Source: an uncultured Ellagibacter sp. (GTDB lineage: Bacteria > Actinomycetota > Coriobacteriia > Coriobacteriales > Eggerthellaceae). Taken from it: DNA of 64,000 nucleotides. The stretch is taken from assembly GCA_934663775.1 (NCBI GenBank), contig CAKUKU010000004.1, positions 1 through 64,000 of the forward strand, in the 5' to 3' direction. Position 1 is the stretch's first letter. Every line of letters starts with the position of its first letter. Below the pieces are notes generated by a model that did no database searches, was not told where the DNA came from, and saw only the letters and a program-made list of their open reading frames with translations. The position numbers and the translations under genes are program-made. Positions 33,199 to 42,038 of this stretch are shown one piece after another.

Positions 33199-34299
33199 TT
33201 AACGCAGCTTATCGAAGTGCAGGGTGATTTCGATTTTTTGAGAGCCGACTTTCACCTCGGGTTCGCCGAGCGGGTCGAGGTAATAGCGTTTCGCTATGTT
33301 GCGGAAAGCGTCTCCGCATGCTTTGGAAAGCTGATCTTTGTCTTCACTCTCAAGCCGAAGGCGGCGCCCGCCGGCGGTGGTTTTTGCTGCTTTTCGAGAT
33401 GCAGGGTGCGTATCGGACTGCGTTTTCGGCGGTAGGACTTGCGTTCTCACGATTTCGGAGAGCGAGGAGATGGGTTTAATCTCGTCGTTGAGAATACGTC
33501 GTGCCGAGCGCTCCGAAAGCGCAAGCCCAAGGGTCGCGGCGATTTCGGAGAAGCTTGCGGGGTCGGATGCCGTGCAAAGTCGCTTGCAGACGGGAAGCTC
33601 AAGCGGGTCCTTACAGAACGCGCGAAGCGCAGGGGAAGTGGTTGCAGCGCCGAATTCGTAGAGCGTTGCCGCGATTTCGGTTGCCGACCCCCAATATACC
33701 GTGCAGGACTTTCTTGATTCGAGGGCGAATTCAACTGCAGTGCGAACGATGTTTTTCGGTCCGCGCATCGAATAGCCGCCCGTTTCAGTCTGCTCGAACG
33801 TAGGAAACGTCGATTGATCGGCGCGTTCGGGCAGCGTTGTAAGGTCGGTCTCGACGTGAATGGCACATCCGATGCCCTTGTCGGATGTGAGGACGCGCGC
33901 ATCTTTCGAGTTCACCTGAATGGAGTAAAGAGCCATGCCTCTGCCGTGAACGCCCCATTTGTCCATATGCACCGTATCGAGTTTGGAAGTGACGCGCGGT
34001 TCGAAGATTCGCTCGTGAAGCGCTAAAGGCACGCCATCGCCGTCGTCGATCATGGTGAGCTTGCGCGTGTCGCCGTCGCGCCCGACGGCGAGAAAAATCG
34101 TGCGCGCATGCGCATCTCGAGCATTGCGCAGAAGCTCGATGACGATGTCTTCGGTCGAGCGGATATCGTGAGCTGCCTGGCGGCGCTCGGCTTCCGATGT
34201 GCGAAGACGAACGAAGCCATCCCCGAGGTCGTCTTCGACTCGGAGATGGCTGTCGCTGCAAACGGAATCGACGAATTGTTCGAGGTCCGCTGAGGTCAT
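33199..34299 (-). CDS. GHKL-fold ATPase of unknown function
   Basis: The N-terminal 130 residues contain the Bergerat ATP-binding motifs: N-box E55-LLRN-AxxA (Glu55, Asn59, Asp62), G1 DDGDGVP (85-91) and G2 GVHGRGMALYSI (116-127). This places it in the GyrB/Hsp90/histidine-kinase/MutL superfamily. There is no H-box, receiver or DNA-binding domain as in a histidine kinase, and no MutL or Hsp90 signatures, so I cannot name it. The 230-residue C-terminal region is unfamiliar and ends basic (KAAKTTAGGRRLRLESED). It starts three bases after the rny stop and leads to spoVS, so it is probably expressed with RNase Y. A conserved role with RNA turnover or sporulation-like signalling is speculation. 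Confidence 0.8.
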   Translation of the reverse strand: MTSADLEQFVDSVCSDSHLRVEDDLGDGFVRLRTSEAERRQAAHDIRSTEDIVIELLRNARDAHARTIFLAVGRDGDTRKLTMIDDGDGVPLALHERIFEPRVTSKLDTVHMDKWGVHGRGMALYSIQVNSKDARVLTSDKGIGCAIHVETDLTTLPERADQSTFPTFEQTETGGYSMRGPKNIVRTAVEFALESRKSCTVYWGSATEIAATLYEFGAATTSPALRAFCKDPLELPVCKRLCTASDPASFSEIAATLGLALSERSARRILNDEIKPISSLSEIVRTQVLPPKTQSDTHPASRKAAKTTAGGRRLRLESEDKDQLSKACGDAFRNIAKRYYLDPLGEPEVKVGSQKIEITLHFDKLR

Positions 34300-34302
34300 A
34301 TG

Positions 34303-35835
34303 TTATTTTGCGATTCCGATAGCTCGGCTCTCGCGGATGACGACGACCTTGACCTGGCCAGGATACTGCATCTCGCTTTCGATGCGATGGGCGATATCGT
34401 GGGCGAGGACGACGGTCTGAGCCTCGTCTACCACCTCGGGCTCGACCATGACACGAACCTCGCGGCCGGCCTGGATCGCGTAGGTGCGGGATACGCCCTT
34501 GTAGGAATTGGCGATTTCCTCAAGTTTTTCGAGACGCTTCACGTAGGCGTCGAGTGTTTCCTTGCGGGCGCCTGGGCGAGCTGCAGAAACCGCATCGGCG
34601 GCCTGCACGAGCACGTCAAGCACGCTGTTGGGCTCGACATCGTTGTGATGCGCTTCGATCGCATGGACGATTTCAGGGCGTTCGCCGAAGCGGCGCGCGA
34701 GGTCGGCGCCGATGACGGCATGGCTTCCCTCGACTTCATGATCGACCGCTTTGCCGAGGTCGTGCAAAAGGCCTGCGCGTTTCGCGGGCATGGGATCGAG
34801 CCCGAGCTCGGAGGCCATGACGCCGGTGAGATAGGCGACCTCAAGCGAATGATTGAGCACGTTCTGACCGTAAGACGTGCGGTAGCGCAAGCGCCCGAGG
34901 GTCTTTACGAGTTCAGGGTGCAAATCGTGGATGCCCGTATCGAACGCGGCCTGCTCGCCCGCCTCGCGAACGCGTTGGTTCACGTATTGCTCGGCCTTGC
35001 CGAACATCTCCTCGATGCGCGCGGGGTGGATGCGCCCGTCAGCGATGAGGTTTTCCATCGTGACGCGACCGATCTCGCGACGAACGGGATCGAAGCACGA
35101 GATGGTGACGCACTCGGGAGTGTCGTCGATGATGAGATTCGTACCCGTGAGCTGCTCGAAGGAGCGGATGTTGCGCCCTTCGCGACCGATGATGCGGCCC
35201 TTGAGGTCGTCGGAGGGGATATGAATCGTCGAGACGGTGTTCTCAGCCGAATGATCTGCGGCAACGCGCTGGATGGCGAGGCTTAATATCATGCGGGATT
35301 TTTTGTCGGCCTCAGCCTTCGCCTGGGCCTCCGCGTCGCGAATGATGGCGGCCGACTCGTGAGCCACCTCGTCTTTAAGCGAAGTGAGCAGTTCGCTCTT
35401 CGCTTCGTCGGGCGTCATCCCGGCGATGCGCTCAAGGCGCTTCGATGCCTCCTGCTCGGATTGTGCCACATCGCGCTCGCGGCGCTCGATCTGACCCTGC
35501 ATCGAGGAAATCTGATGCTCGCGCGCATCGAGCGACTCGACGCGACGATCGAGGGACTCCTCTCGCTGGGAAATTCGGTTTTCCGCGGCGCGGACTTCCT
35601 TCATGCGCTCTTTGTTCTCGGCTTCAGCCTCCTGCTTGAGCTTGAGCGCTTGGTCCTTCGCTTCGAGAACCGCTTCTTTTCGCATGGTCTCGGCTTGTCG
35701 TTTTGCGTCGGCAATCATGTCTTCGGCCTCTTGCGCGGCCTTCTTCGAGGAAGCGTTGATTACGTAGCGGGTGATGACGAAGCCGAGAGCTATGCCGACG
35801 ATTGCTCCGATGATGAGCCATACGATCCAAGGCAT
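34303..35835 (-). CDS. rny: Ribonuclease Y
   Basis: Membrane-anchored endoribonuclease initiating mRNA decay. One N-terminal transmembrane helix ([19 protein letters not shown]), a long coiled coil (residues about 25-170), a KH domain ([19 protein letters not shown]) and an HD domain ([12 protein letters not shown]). ATG 35835 follows AAGGGGGAG; an open frame continues 48 codons upstream but is non-homologous and crosses the leader hairpins. 510 residues, normal. First gene of a seven-gene operon ending with hflX. Confidence 0.97.
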   Translation of the reverse strand: MPWIVWLIIGAIVGIALGFVITRYVINASSKKAAQEAEDMIADAKRQAETMRKEAVLEAKDQALKLKQEAEAENKERMKEVRAAENRISQREESLDRRVESLDAREHQISSMQGQIERRERDVAQSEQEASKRLERIAGMTPDEAKSELLTSLKDEVAHESAAIIRDAEAQAKAEADKKSRMILSLAIQRVAADHSAENTVSTIHIPSDDLKGRIIGREGRNIRSFEQLTGTNLIIDDTPECVTISCFDPVRREIGRVTMENLIADGRIHPARIEEMFGKAEQYVNQRVREAGEQAAFDTGIHDLHPELVKTLGRLRYRTSYGQNVLNHSLEVAYLTGVMASELGLDPMPAKRAGLLHDLGKAVDHEVEGSHAVIGADLARRFGERPEIVHAIEAHHNDVEPNSVLDVLVQAADAVSAARPGARKETLDAYVKRLEKLEEIANSYKGVSRTYAIQAGREVRVMVEPEVVDEAQTVVLAHDIAHRIESEMQYPGQVKVVVIRESRAIGIAK

Positions 35836-35874
35836 AAGCTCCCCCTTCCCTTTTCGTTTCCAATAGTCGTGGCA

Positions 35875-35897
35875 TAAAAAACCCGGCATATGCCGGG
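35875..35897 (-). terminator. Intrinsic terminator or attenuator in the rny leader
   Basis: Read on the minus strand, the palindrome CCCGGCATATGCCGGG (35882-35897) is followed by TTTTTT. It lies 40 bases before the rny start and 160 bases past recX. A promoter (35994-36022) lies between recX and this hairpin, so it may attenuate rny transcription in addition to ending recA-recX. Confidence 0.8.
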
Positions 35898-35956
35898 CAA
35901 AAGCGAAACGCGTACTAAAAGGGGTGCTGCATATATTGAGTTTTGATATATATGAA

Positions 35957-35970
35957 GTCCCTCGCGGGAC
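35957..35970 (-). other. Second hairpin in the rny leader
   Basis: GTCCC-TCGC-GGGAC (plus-strand reading) is a perfect 5-bp stem-tetraloop about 60 bases upstream of the terminator hairpin, inside the predicted leader. No U-tract follows. It could be part of a regulatory fold; alone it proves nothing. Confidence 0.35.
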
Positions 35971-35993
35971 GCCAATCACTTAAGCCGCATTAC

Positions 35994-36022
35994 ATAATAG
36001 TGTAAATTCGCTGGTCGTGTAA
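35994..36022 (-). promoter_or_regulatory. Candidate promoter of the rny operon
   Basis: Minus-strand -35 TTACAC (36017-36022) and -10 TATTAT (35994-35999), 17-base spacer. Predicted start near 35987 gives a leader of about 150 bases containing two hairpins. Confidence 0.55.
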
Positions 36023-36057
36023 CCCACAGGCGGAAAAATGAGAAAATGCCCGTTCTT

Positions 36058-36624
36058 TTAATCGGCGAGCTGCCCCTGTTCGAGGGTGTCTACGGACTCG
36101 CTCCAGCAGCGAGAGGCGCTTGCCGCGATGTCGCTCGAGTAGCCCTTCTGTACGAGCTTTCGGTAAGCGCCTTCCCGCTTGTTCTTCGATCTCGGTGGCT
36201 TTCGGCTAAGCAGCTCCATCGCGCGCTCGAATTCGTCATCGCCGAAGCTCTCGTAAGCGAGCTCCCATGCCTCCTCGTCGGGCGAAGCGATGCCAACCTG
36301 TTCGAGTGCGCGCTCGATGCCGCGGCGACCTTTGCCCTGTGCGAGTTGCGCTCTCATGTACGCTTCGGCGTAGCGTACATCGTCGACGATGTGGGATGAA
36401 ATTGCTCGATCGACCGCATCCGCAACCGCCTTCTCGCTAAAGCCGTCCCGTAAAAGCCGCTCGGTGAGCTTTGCGCTTGCCTGCTCGCGGATGCTTGCGA
36501 GTTTTATGATCTTCTTGAACGCGCGCTCGGCTTCCTCCGCAGGATTTGCGTTTCCGCTTGCGGAGGAAGCTTCGATTTCCTTGATGTCGCGCTTGAGCTG
36601 CTCTATGTCGACAGACGTCTGCAT
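36058..36624 (-). CDS. recX: Regulatory protein RecX
   Basis: Modulator that limits RecA filament growth. The 188-residue protein has three-helix repeats typical of the family: LTERLLRDGFSEKAVADAVDR, YAEAYMRAQLAQGKGRRGIERAL and YRKLVQKGYSSDIA. It starts six bases after recA and is therefore in the same SOS transcript. Length is within family range. Confidence 0.93.
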   Translation of the reverse strand: MQTSVDIEQLKRDIKEIEASSASGNANPAEEAERAFKKIIKLASIREQASAKLTERLLRDGFSEKAVADAVDRAISSHIVDDVRYAEAYMRAQLAQGKGRRGIERALEQVGIASPDEEAWELAYESFGDDEFERAMELLSRKPPRSKNKREGAYRKLVQKGYSSDIAASASRCWSESVDTLEQGQLAD

Positions 36625-36630
36625 AGAACG

Positions 36631-37686
36631 TTATTTCTTCTTCGGCTTGGCGACCGGGTTCACGGCTTCGGCCTCTTCGGTCGTGCGCGTGGGCACGGGA
36701 ATATTGAACGCCTCGCGAACCTTCCCCTCGAGCTCCTCGCGCATGTCGGGGTTTTGCTTCAGCGTGCTCTTGGCGGCTTCGCGTCCCTGGCCTAAGCGCT
36801 CTTCGCCGTAGGTATACCATGCGCCGCTCTTTTTCGCGACGCCGCACTCGACGGCCATGTCGACGATGCAGCCCTCTCGGGAAATGCCCTCACCGTACAT
36901 GAGGTCGAATTCAGCCTGTCGAAACGGAGGCGCTACCTTGTTCTTCACGACCTTCGCGCGTACGCGATTGCCGACGATCTCGCCGTCCTTTTTGATTGAG
37001 TCGATGCGGCGGATGTCGATTCGCACGCTCGAGAAGAACTTCAGCGCACGGCCGCCCGTCGTGGTTTCGGGATTGCCGAACATGACGCCGATTTTCTCGC
37101 GCAGCTGGTTGATGAAGATGCAGGTCGTGTTCGATTTGGACAGCGAGCCCGCGAGTTTGCGCAACGCCTGCGACATGAGGCGCGCTTGAAGGCCGACCGT
37201 CGTGTCGCCCATCTCGCCTTCGATTTCGGCGCGGGGCACAAGCGCCGCCACGGAGTCGACTACGACCGCGTCGATCGCGCCGGAGCGAACGAGCATGTCG
37301 CAGATTTCGAGTGCCTGCTCGCCAGTGTCGGGCTGCGAGATCAATACCTCGTCGATGTCGACGCCGAGACGGGCGGCATAGACGGGGTCGAGCGCATGTT
37401 CCGCATCGATAAACGCAACAACACCGCCCATGGCCTGGGCCTCTGCGAGGATTTGGAGTGCAAGCGTCGTTTTGCCTGACGACTCGGGGCCGTAGATCTC
37501 GATGATGCGCCCGCGGGGAACGCCCCCGATACCAAGTGCCGCATCGAGCGGCAGCGCCCCGGTCGGAATGACTCCGATGTTGAGGTGCTCGCCCCCCTCG
37601 CCAAGCTTCATGATCGATCCGCGACCGAACTTCTGCTCAATTTGATCGGTCGTGATCTTGAGCATCTTGGCTTTTTCGTCGTTCAT
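36631..37686 (-). CDS. recA: Recombinase RecA
   Basis: Strand-exchange ATPase that also triggers LexA self-cleavage. Walker [10 protein letters not shown], Walker [10 protein letters not shown], and loops [21 protein letters not shown] are intact; 351 residues. The start is ATG 37686 ([11 protein letters not shown]) preceded by GGAGGAGAAGGA. The upstream in-frame ATG 37719 has an AAGGAG (37727-37732) that directly abuts the -10 element (37733-37738) and so would sit at or before the transcription start; it is unlikely to be used. A LexA-like box lies in the promoter. Confidence 0.97.
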   Translation of the reverse strand: MNDEKAKMLKITTDQIEQKFGRGSIMKLGEGGEHLNIGVIPTGALPLDAALGIGGVPRGRIIEIYGPESSGKTTLALQILAEAQAMGGVVAFIDAEHALDPVYAARLGVDIDEVLISQPDTGEQALEICDMLVRSGAIDAVVVDSVAALVPRAEIEGEMGDTTVGLQARLMSQALRKLAGSLSKSNTTCIFINQLREKIGVMFGNPETTTGGRALKFFSSVRIDIRRIDSIKKDGEIVGNRVRAKVVKNKVAPPFRQAEFDLMYGEGISREGCIVDMAVECGVAKKSGAWYTYGEERLGQGREAAKSTLKQNPDMREELEGKVREAFNIPVPTRTTEEAEAVNPVAKPKKK

Positions 37687-37732
37687 TCCTTCTCCTCCGG
37701 TTACGGCGATTTCGTCCATGGTTTCGCTCCTT

Positions 37733-37760
37733 ATTATACGAACATACGTTTGTGAGTCAA
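37733..37760 (-). promoter_or_regulatory. recA promoter
   Basis: Minus-strand -35 TTGACT (37755-37760) and perfect -10 TATAAT (37733-37738), 16-base spacer. The spacer contains the LexA-like box. The interval from 37753 to 37872 upstream holds no other signal. Confidence 0.75.
37739..37752. promoter_or_regulatory. LexA-like operator of recA
   Basis: CGAACATACGTTTG matches CGAAC-N4-GTTCG with one mismatch and lies exactly between the -35 and -10 elements of recA. Confidence 0.82.
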
Positions 37761-37872
37761 GGCATGTTCTGAAAACTTGCCTCGACGTGATCGTAGCGTC
37801 GTATTCTTGCGGAGCTTATGCGAGAACCTTCCCGATTTCTTGCAACTTTCTTGCAGAGATTAGGCGGAAATG

Positions 37873-39024
37873 CTACGAAAGCGCGGCTTCGATCATGCGC
37901 AAAGCCTCGCGAACGGTCGCGTGACGCACCTCTTGACGGTCGCCTTCAAAATGAAAGCAAGTCGCCTCGCATCCGCTCTTCGTCGCGCATGCGGCCCAAA
38001 CCGTGCCGACCGGCTTTCCGGGTTCCTCTCCCCCGGGGCCCGCGATGCCCGTGACGGCAACGGCGATATCCGTGCCGATCCCCTGCCGCGCGCCCGCGGC
38101 CATCTGGCGGGCAACTTCTTCGCAGACGGCTCCTTCGCGCTCGAGCAGCGTTTCGTCGACCCCGAGCTCTTTGCGTTTGACATCGTTCACGTAGCTTACG
38201 ATTCCCCCGCGAACGACCTGGGAGCTTCCCGGAATCGCCGTGAGCGTGCCCGCAATCAGGCCGCCCGTGAGGCTCTCTGCGCACGCGATCGTTTTGTTTG
38301 CAGAAGAGGCACGCTCGATGACGCGGCGCGCGATGTCCTCGTTCGAATCGCTTGCGGGCGCGCTCGCGGCGCCGCCGTCGCTTTTGTCCGATGAGAACCC
38401 GAGAAGGTGGCGGGCCTTCACGAAGTAATCCATCATCGAGATGATGGTGAGCGCGAGCGCTGCGAGCATCACGACCCACGACAGCACATAGAGCGGGTTG
38501 TCAATCGGGTTTGCGCTGTTCACGGGGAGAATCGAGTCCTTCACGATGAACAGCACGATCGCGATGATCTGGGTGACCGTCTTCGCCTTGCCATACCAGC
38601 TCGCGGCAATCACCACGCCTTTGTCGGCCGCAACCATGCGAATGCCCGACACGATGAACTCGCGCGCGAGGATGATGAGCACGGGCCACGAGGGCAAGAC
38701 CTTCAGCTCAACCAGGGCGAGCAAGGCTGCGCACACGAGGATCTTGTCCGCGAGCGGGTCCATGAACTTCCCGAAGTTCGTCACTTCCCCGCGGCTTCGC
38801 GCGAGGTAACCGTCAAGCCAGTCCGTGCACGAGATAAGAATGAAGATGAAGGCGGCGATCAGGCTTTTCGTGGTGGAGGAAACGCTGTCGATGCCGAACC
38901 AGTCGGGCCAAGGGGTGATGAGCGCGATGACGAACACCGGCACCAAGCAAATGCGAACAAGCGTGATGATGTTCGAAATCGTCCAGAGCTTGTCGGTCTC
39001 CCCCGGCTTCAGCTCGGTTGACAT
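37873..39024 (-). CDS. pgsA: PgsA-PncC fusion (phosphatidylglycerophosphate synthase + NMN amidohydrolase)
   Basis: Two enzymes in one 383-residue chain. Residues 1 to about 205 are a CDP-alcohol phosphotransferase with four or five helices and the signature DWLDGYLARS...GKFMDPLADK; SxDxxDGxxAR-type residues are intact. Residues about 228-383 are a PncC/CinA C-terminal domain (ACAESLTGGLIAGTL, SVV-type RGGIVSYVND, AVTGIAGPGG, GTVWAA). A Ser/Ala/Asp-rich linker (211-228) joins them with no stop or frameshift. In Bacillus pgsA and cinA are adjacent separate genes before recA. PncC deamidates nicotinamide mononucleotide; why it would sit on the membrane is unknown. Overlaps rimO by one base. Confidence 0.92.
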   Translation of the reverse strand: MSTELKPGETDKLWTISNIITLVRICLVPVFVIALITPWPDWFGIDSVSSTTKSLIAAFIFILISCTDWLDGYLARSRGEVTNFGKFMDPLADKILVCAALLALVELKVLPSWPVLIILAREFIVSGIRMVAADKGVVIAASWYGKAKTVTQIIAIVLFIVKDSILPVNSANPIDNPLYVLSWVVMLAALALTIISMMDYFVKARHLLGFSSDKSDGGAASAPASDSNEDIARRVIERASSANKTIACAESLTGGLIAGTLTAIPGSSQVVRGGIVSYVNDVKRKELGVDETLLEREGAVCEEVARQMAAGARQGIGTDIAVAVTGIAGPGGEEPGKPVGTVWAACATKSGCEATCFHFEGDRQEVRHATVREALRMIEAALS

Positions 39025-40337
39025 TACTCGGCCTCCATTTCATAGAGCAGCGTGTCCGCGATGCGGACGGAAACAATGTCCCCCACTTCGCCTTCGCTTA
39101 GGTAGGTCTCTCCGTCGACGTCGGGCGCCTGGCACATCGCGCGCCCGTAGAGTTGGCCGTCTTCCTCGCGCCCCTCCACGAGCACGTTCATTTCCCTGCC
39201 GATGCGCTGCGCAATGTTGGGAGCGCACGACGTGTCGGCCAGATCGCGCAGAATCTGCGCGCGCTCGGCTTTGATCTCTTCTTCGACCTGATCGGGTAAA
39301 TCATAGGCGCTTGTGCCCTCTTCGCGAGAATACGCGAACACGCCGATGTAGTCGAAAAGCCCTTCGGAGACGAAGTCGCACAATTCGGCGAACTGCTCTT
39401 CGGTCTCTCCAGGAAAACCGGCGATGAGCGTGGTGCGCAGGGCGACGTCGGGCACCACGTCGCGGATATGGTTTGCGAGCGCGATGTACTTCTCGCGCGA
39501 ACCCGCGCGGTTCATCGCATGCAGCAGCGTCTTGTCGACGTGCTGCAAGGGGATGTCGAGGTAGGAGCAGATATTGTCGTGGGAGGCGACGGTCGAGAGC
39601 AGCTCGTCGGTGATGCCCTCGGGTTGGACATACATCACGCGAAACCAGGTGTCGGGATAGCGCTCGGCGAGCGATCCCATGAGCGCCGCGAGCGAGGAGG
39701 GCTCATCGAAGTCCTGGCCCCAGCGCCCGGTATCTTGCGCGATGAGGACGATTTCCCTTGTCCCTGACGCCACATGCCCGGCGACTTCGCGGTCGATGTC
39801 CTCGAAAGGAAACGAGTGATAGCGCCCGCGGATGTAGGGAATCGCGCAATACGAGCAGAATCGGTCGCATCCGTCAGAGATCTTCACGTACGCGGAAACG
39901 CCTGTGGGCTCGTCCGCCACATCGGCTGATGCGGCGCCGTTCGCGACAGGGCCCCCGAACAGGGTATCGAGAATCGCGCCGAGGTCGTCCTCCTTGTTGC
40001 AGGGAACGAACGCGCTCGCCTCGGTGAGCTCGGTTTCGAGGTCGTCGCCGTAGCGAGCGGGCATGCAACCCGCGACGATGAGCTTGGCGTCGCCCGAGGC
40101 CACGTTATCCATTCCCGCAGCCTCGAAGATGGCCTCGAGGCTTTCCTCGGTGGCGCTTTGGATAAACGAGCAGGTGTTTACGACCACGGCGTCCGCCTGC
40201 TCGGGATCCTGCTCGATGCGATACCCTGCGGCCTTTGCCTTCGCGCGCATCTTCTCGGAGTCGACTTCGTTTTTGGCGCAGCCGAGCGTGATGAACGCAA
40301 CGGAGCGCTCAGCGTTTTGCGTAGCTTCTTTTGCCAT
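39024..40337 (-). CDS. rimO: Ribosomal protein S12 methylthiotransferase
   Basis: Radical-SAM enzyme methylthiolating an Asp of ribosomal protein S12. N-terminal FITLGCAKNEVDSEKM (RimO signature rather than MiaB's GCQMN), cysteines in NTCSF and AGCMPARY, radical-SAM triad CDRFCSYCAIPYIRG, TRAM C-terminus. 437 residues. Stop/start overlap (TAATG) with pgsA. Third methylthiotransferase of the window along with MiaB and MtaB. Confidence 0.95.
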   Translation of the reverse strand: MAKEATQNAERSVAFITLGCAKNEVDSEKMRAKAKAAGYRIEQDPEQADAVVVNTCSFIQSATEESLEAIFEAAGMDNVASGDAKLIVAGCMPARYGDDLETELTEASAFVPCNKEDDLGAILDTLFGGPVANGAASADVADEPTGVSAYVKISDGCDRFCSYCAIPYIRGRYHSFPFEDIDREVAGHVASGTREIVLIAQDTGRWGQDFDEPSSLAALMGSLAERYPDTWFRVMYVQPEGITDELLSTVASHDNICSYLDIPLQHVDKTLLHAMNRAGSREKYIALANHIRDVVPDVALRTTLIAGFPGETEEQFAELCDFVSEGLFDYIGVFAYSREEGTSAYDLPDQVEEEIKAERAQILRDLADTSCAPNIAQRIGREMNVLVEGREEDGQLYGRAMCQAPDVDGETYLSEGEVGDIVSVRIADTLLYEMEAE

Positions 40338-40349
40338 GAACGCGCGATC

Positions 40350-40847
40350 CTAGCGATAGTTCGTGTACTGTAGCGGCTGGCCGTAATCCTGGCCCTTGAG
40401 GAATGCGATGACCTCCTGCAAGGTGTCGCGGGAAGCGGAGGAAACGCGAAGCTTGTCGCCTTCGATGGTCGCCTTGCACTTGAGCTTGAGCCCGCGGATG
40501 TCCTTGCTGATCCTGCCGGCGGTTTCCTTGTCGATGCCATCGACGATCGTGGCAGCGACTCGCACGCTCTGCCCCGTTGCCGCCTGAGGCTCGCCCCACT
40601 TCACGGCGGTAAGCTCGATGCCGCGCTTCACGAGCTTGCTTGCAAGCACGTCTTTCACCTGACGAGCGACGAAATCGGCGGGCGCGTGGATGCCGATCGT
40701 CTTGTTCTGCTTGTCGAGTGTGAGCTCAGCGTGCGAGTCCTTCAGGTCGTAGCGCTGGGAAATCTCGCGTTTTGCCTGCTGAAAAGCGTTGTCGACTTCC
40801 TGCATGTCGACAACGGAGACGATGTCGAAGCTCGATTCTTTTGCCAT
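40350..40847 (-). CDS. yajQ: YajQ family nucleotide-binding protein
   Basis: A 165-residue UPF0234 protein: starts SSFDIVSVVDMQEVDNAF, has ISQRYDLKDSHAELTLDKQN and ends QDYGQPLQYTNYR. In some bacteria family members bind cyclic di-GMP; here the ligand is unknown. It is preceded by AAGGAGG. Sits between rodZ-like and rimO genes. Confidence 0.93.
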   Translation of the reverse strand: MAKESSFDIVSVVDMQEVDNAFQQAKREISQRYDLKDSHAELTLDKQNKTIGIHAPADFVARQVKDVLASKLVKRGIELTAVKWGEPQAATGQSVRVAATIVDGIDKETAGRISKDIRGLKLKCKATIEGDKLRVSSASRDTLQEVIAFLKGQDYGQPLQYTNYR

Positions 40848-40865
40848 CGGTGGCCTCCTTGCTAG

Positions 40866-42035
40866 CTAGTTGGATGAACGGGTGGACGAAGTTTTCGTGG
40901 AGCTGGCGTTCGTCGAAGAGGACGAGGTGCCGCTCGAGGTCGAGCCGGATGCACTCGACTTCGAGGAAGCGGCATTCGCCTGGTCGCTCGAGGTGGAAGA
41001 GGAGCTGTCGGTAGACACGCCGTGCTCCTTTTGCCATTGCGCGAGGATTTGCGAGAAGTCGACCGTGTAGTCGTACATGCCGCTGCTATTCTCTTTGAGC
41101 TCGACTTTCTCGCCATCGACGGTTGCCTCGACGGCGCTCGAAGCGTCGGAGATGAAGCGCAGCTTGGTGGTGACGTCGAAGGATTTCTCGGCGGGGCCGG
41201 CGATCGTCTCGGCGACCGTTGCGCTGCCCGACTCGCCCTCGTAGATTTCCACATAGACGCTCTTGCCCGAAGCGATCTTGTAGGTGAAGGTCGCCTTCGT
41301 CGGTGCGACCTGCGAGCCTGACGTTTGAGAGCCGTTTGCGTCGGAATTCTCGGAATCGCCCTGCGCCTGCTTGTTGGACGTGTCGGAGAGACCCGTGATG
41401 GGTACGCTGGGCGTTTCCTTGGCGGGCTGGGTCCCCTTGTTTCCGAAGATGAACACGCACACAATGATAATAACGATAGCGACAATGCCGCCGATGATGA
41501 GCAGGGGCAGCTTGGAGCGCGGTTGCGAGACGTTTGCGGGTGCTGCGCACAGATTCGTGTACTGCGTGGTGCCGGGTGTCAGGGGGCGGCGCGAAGTGTG
41601 GACGTGATCGTTCCGGCGCATTGAGGATCGCGTTTCGCGCCTGTCGTCGAGGAGCACTCGGCCTTTGGGACTTCGCGGCGCGTCGTCTGCGCGTTGCGCG
41701 CGCGAGCTGCGCGGGGCGTTGCCCTGGCTTGTGCGCTGGGAGCGCATGTTTGGCACGCGGGATGAGTCGTTTTTCATTCTGCCCGTCTCGTAGGCGTTTG
41801 CGGCCTCGAGGTACATACGCGTGACCGTCGTCTGGTTCACGCCGACGATGCGGGCGTATGTGGCGATCATGTTCTTGGTGTACCCGCGCGGGGGCATGCG
41901 CGAGAAGTCGTTGTTCTCGATAGCGCGGAGGATATCGGCGCGGACGCGCATCTGGCGGGCGACGGACTGGATGTCCATGCCGCGCCTCTCGCGTGCTTCC
42001 CTGAGCACTGCGCCGAATGTCGTGTTGCCAGCCAC
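40866..42035 (-). CDS. RodZ-like helix-turn-helix membrane protein
   Basis: Probable cell-shape/division protein related to RodZ/YmfM. Residues 1-70 are an HTH_25-type helix-turn-helix (FGAVLREARERRGMDIQSVA, YTKNMIATYARIVGV). A basic, disordered region follows, then one transmembrane helix (LPLLIIGGIVAIVIIIVCVF) near residue 185, and an extracytoplasmic DUF4115-like beta domain (SGKSVYVEIYEGESGSATVA). The C-terminal 55 residues are almost only Ser, Ala and Thr. Starts at GTG with AAGGAG, three bases after ftsK. Its place beside ftsK and pgsA matches ymfM in Bacillus. Confidence 0.85.
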   Translation of the reverse strand: MAGNTTFGAVLREARERRGMDIQSVARQMRVRADILRAIENNDFSRMPPRGYTKNMIATYARIVGVNQTTVTRMYLEAANAYETGRMKNDSSRVPNMRSQRTSQGNAPRSSRAQRADDAPRSPKGRVLLDDRRETRSSMRRNDHVHTSRRPLTPGTTQYTNLCAAPANVSQPRSKLPLLIIGGIVAIVIIIVCVFIFGNKGTQPAKETPSVPITGLSDTSNKQAQGDSENSDANGSQTSGSQVAPTKATFTYKIASGKSVYVEIYEGESGSATVAETIAGPAEKSFDVTTKLRFISDASSAVEATVDGEKVELKENSSGMYDYTVDFSQILAQWQKEHGVSTDSSSSTSSDQANAASSKSSASGSTSSGTSSSSTNASSTKTSSTRSSN

Positions 42036-42038
42036 CTT

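Noticed and set aside
35836..35979. 48-codon in-frame extension upstream of rny
   Set aside because: The translation is not RNase Y-like and includes the terminator palindrome; ATG 35835 has a strong ribosome site and begins with the membrane anchor.
37687..37719. Upstream recA start at ATG 37719
   Set aside because: Its ribosome site abuts the -10 element and would not be transcribed from the visible promoter.
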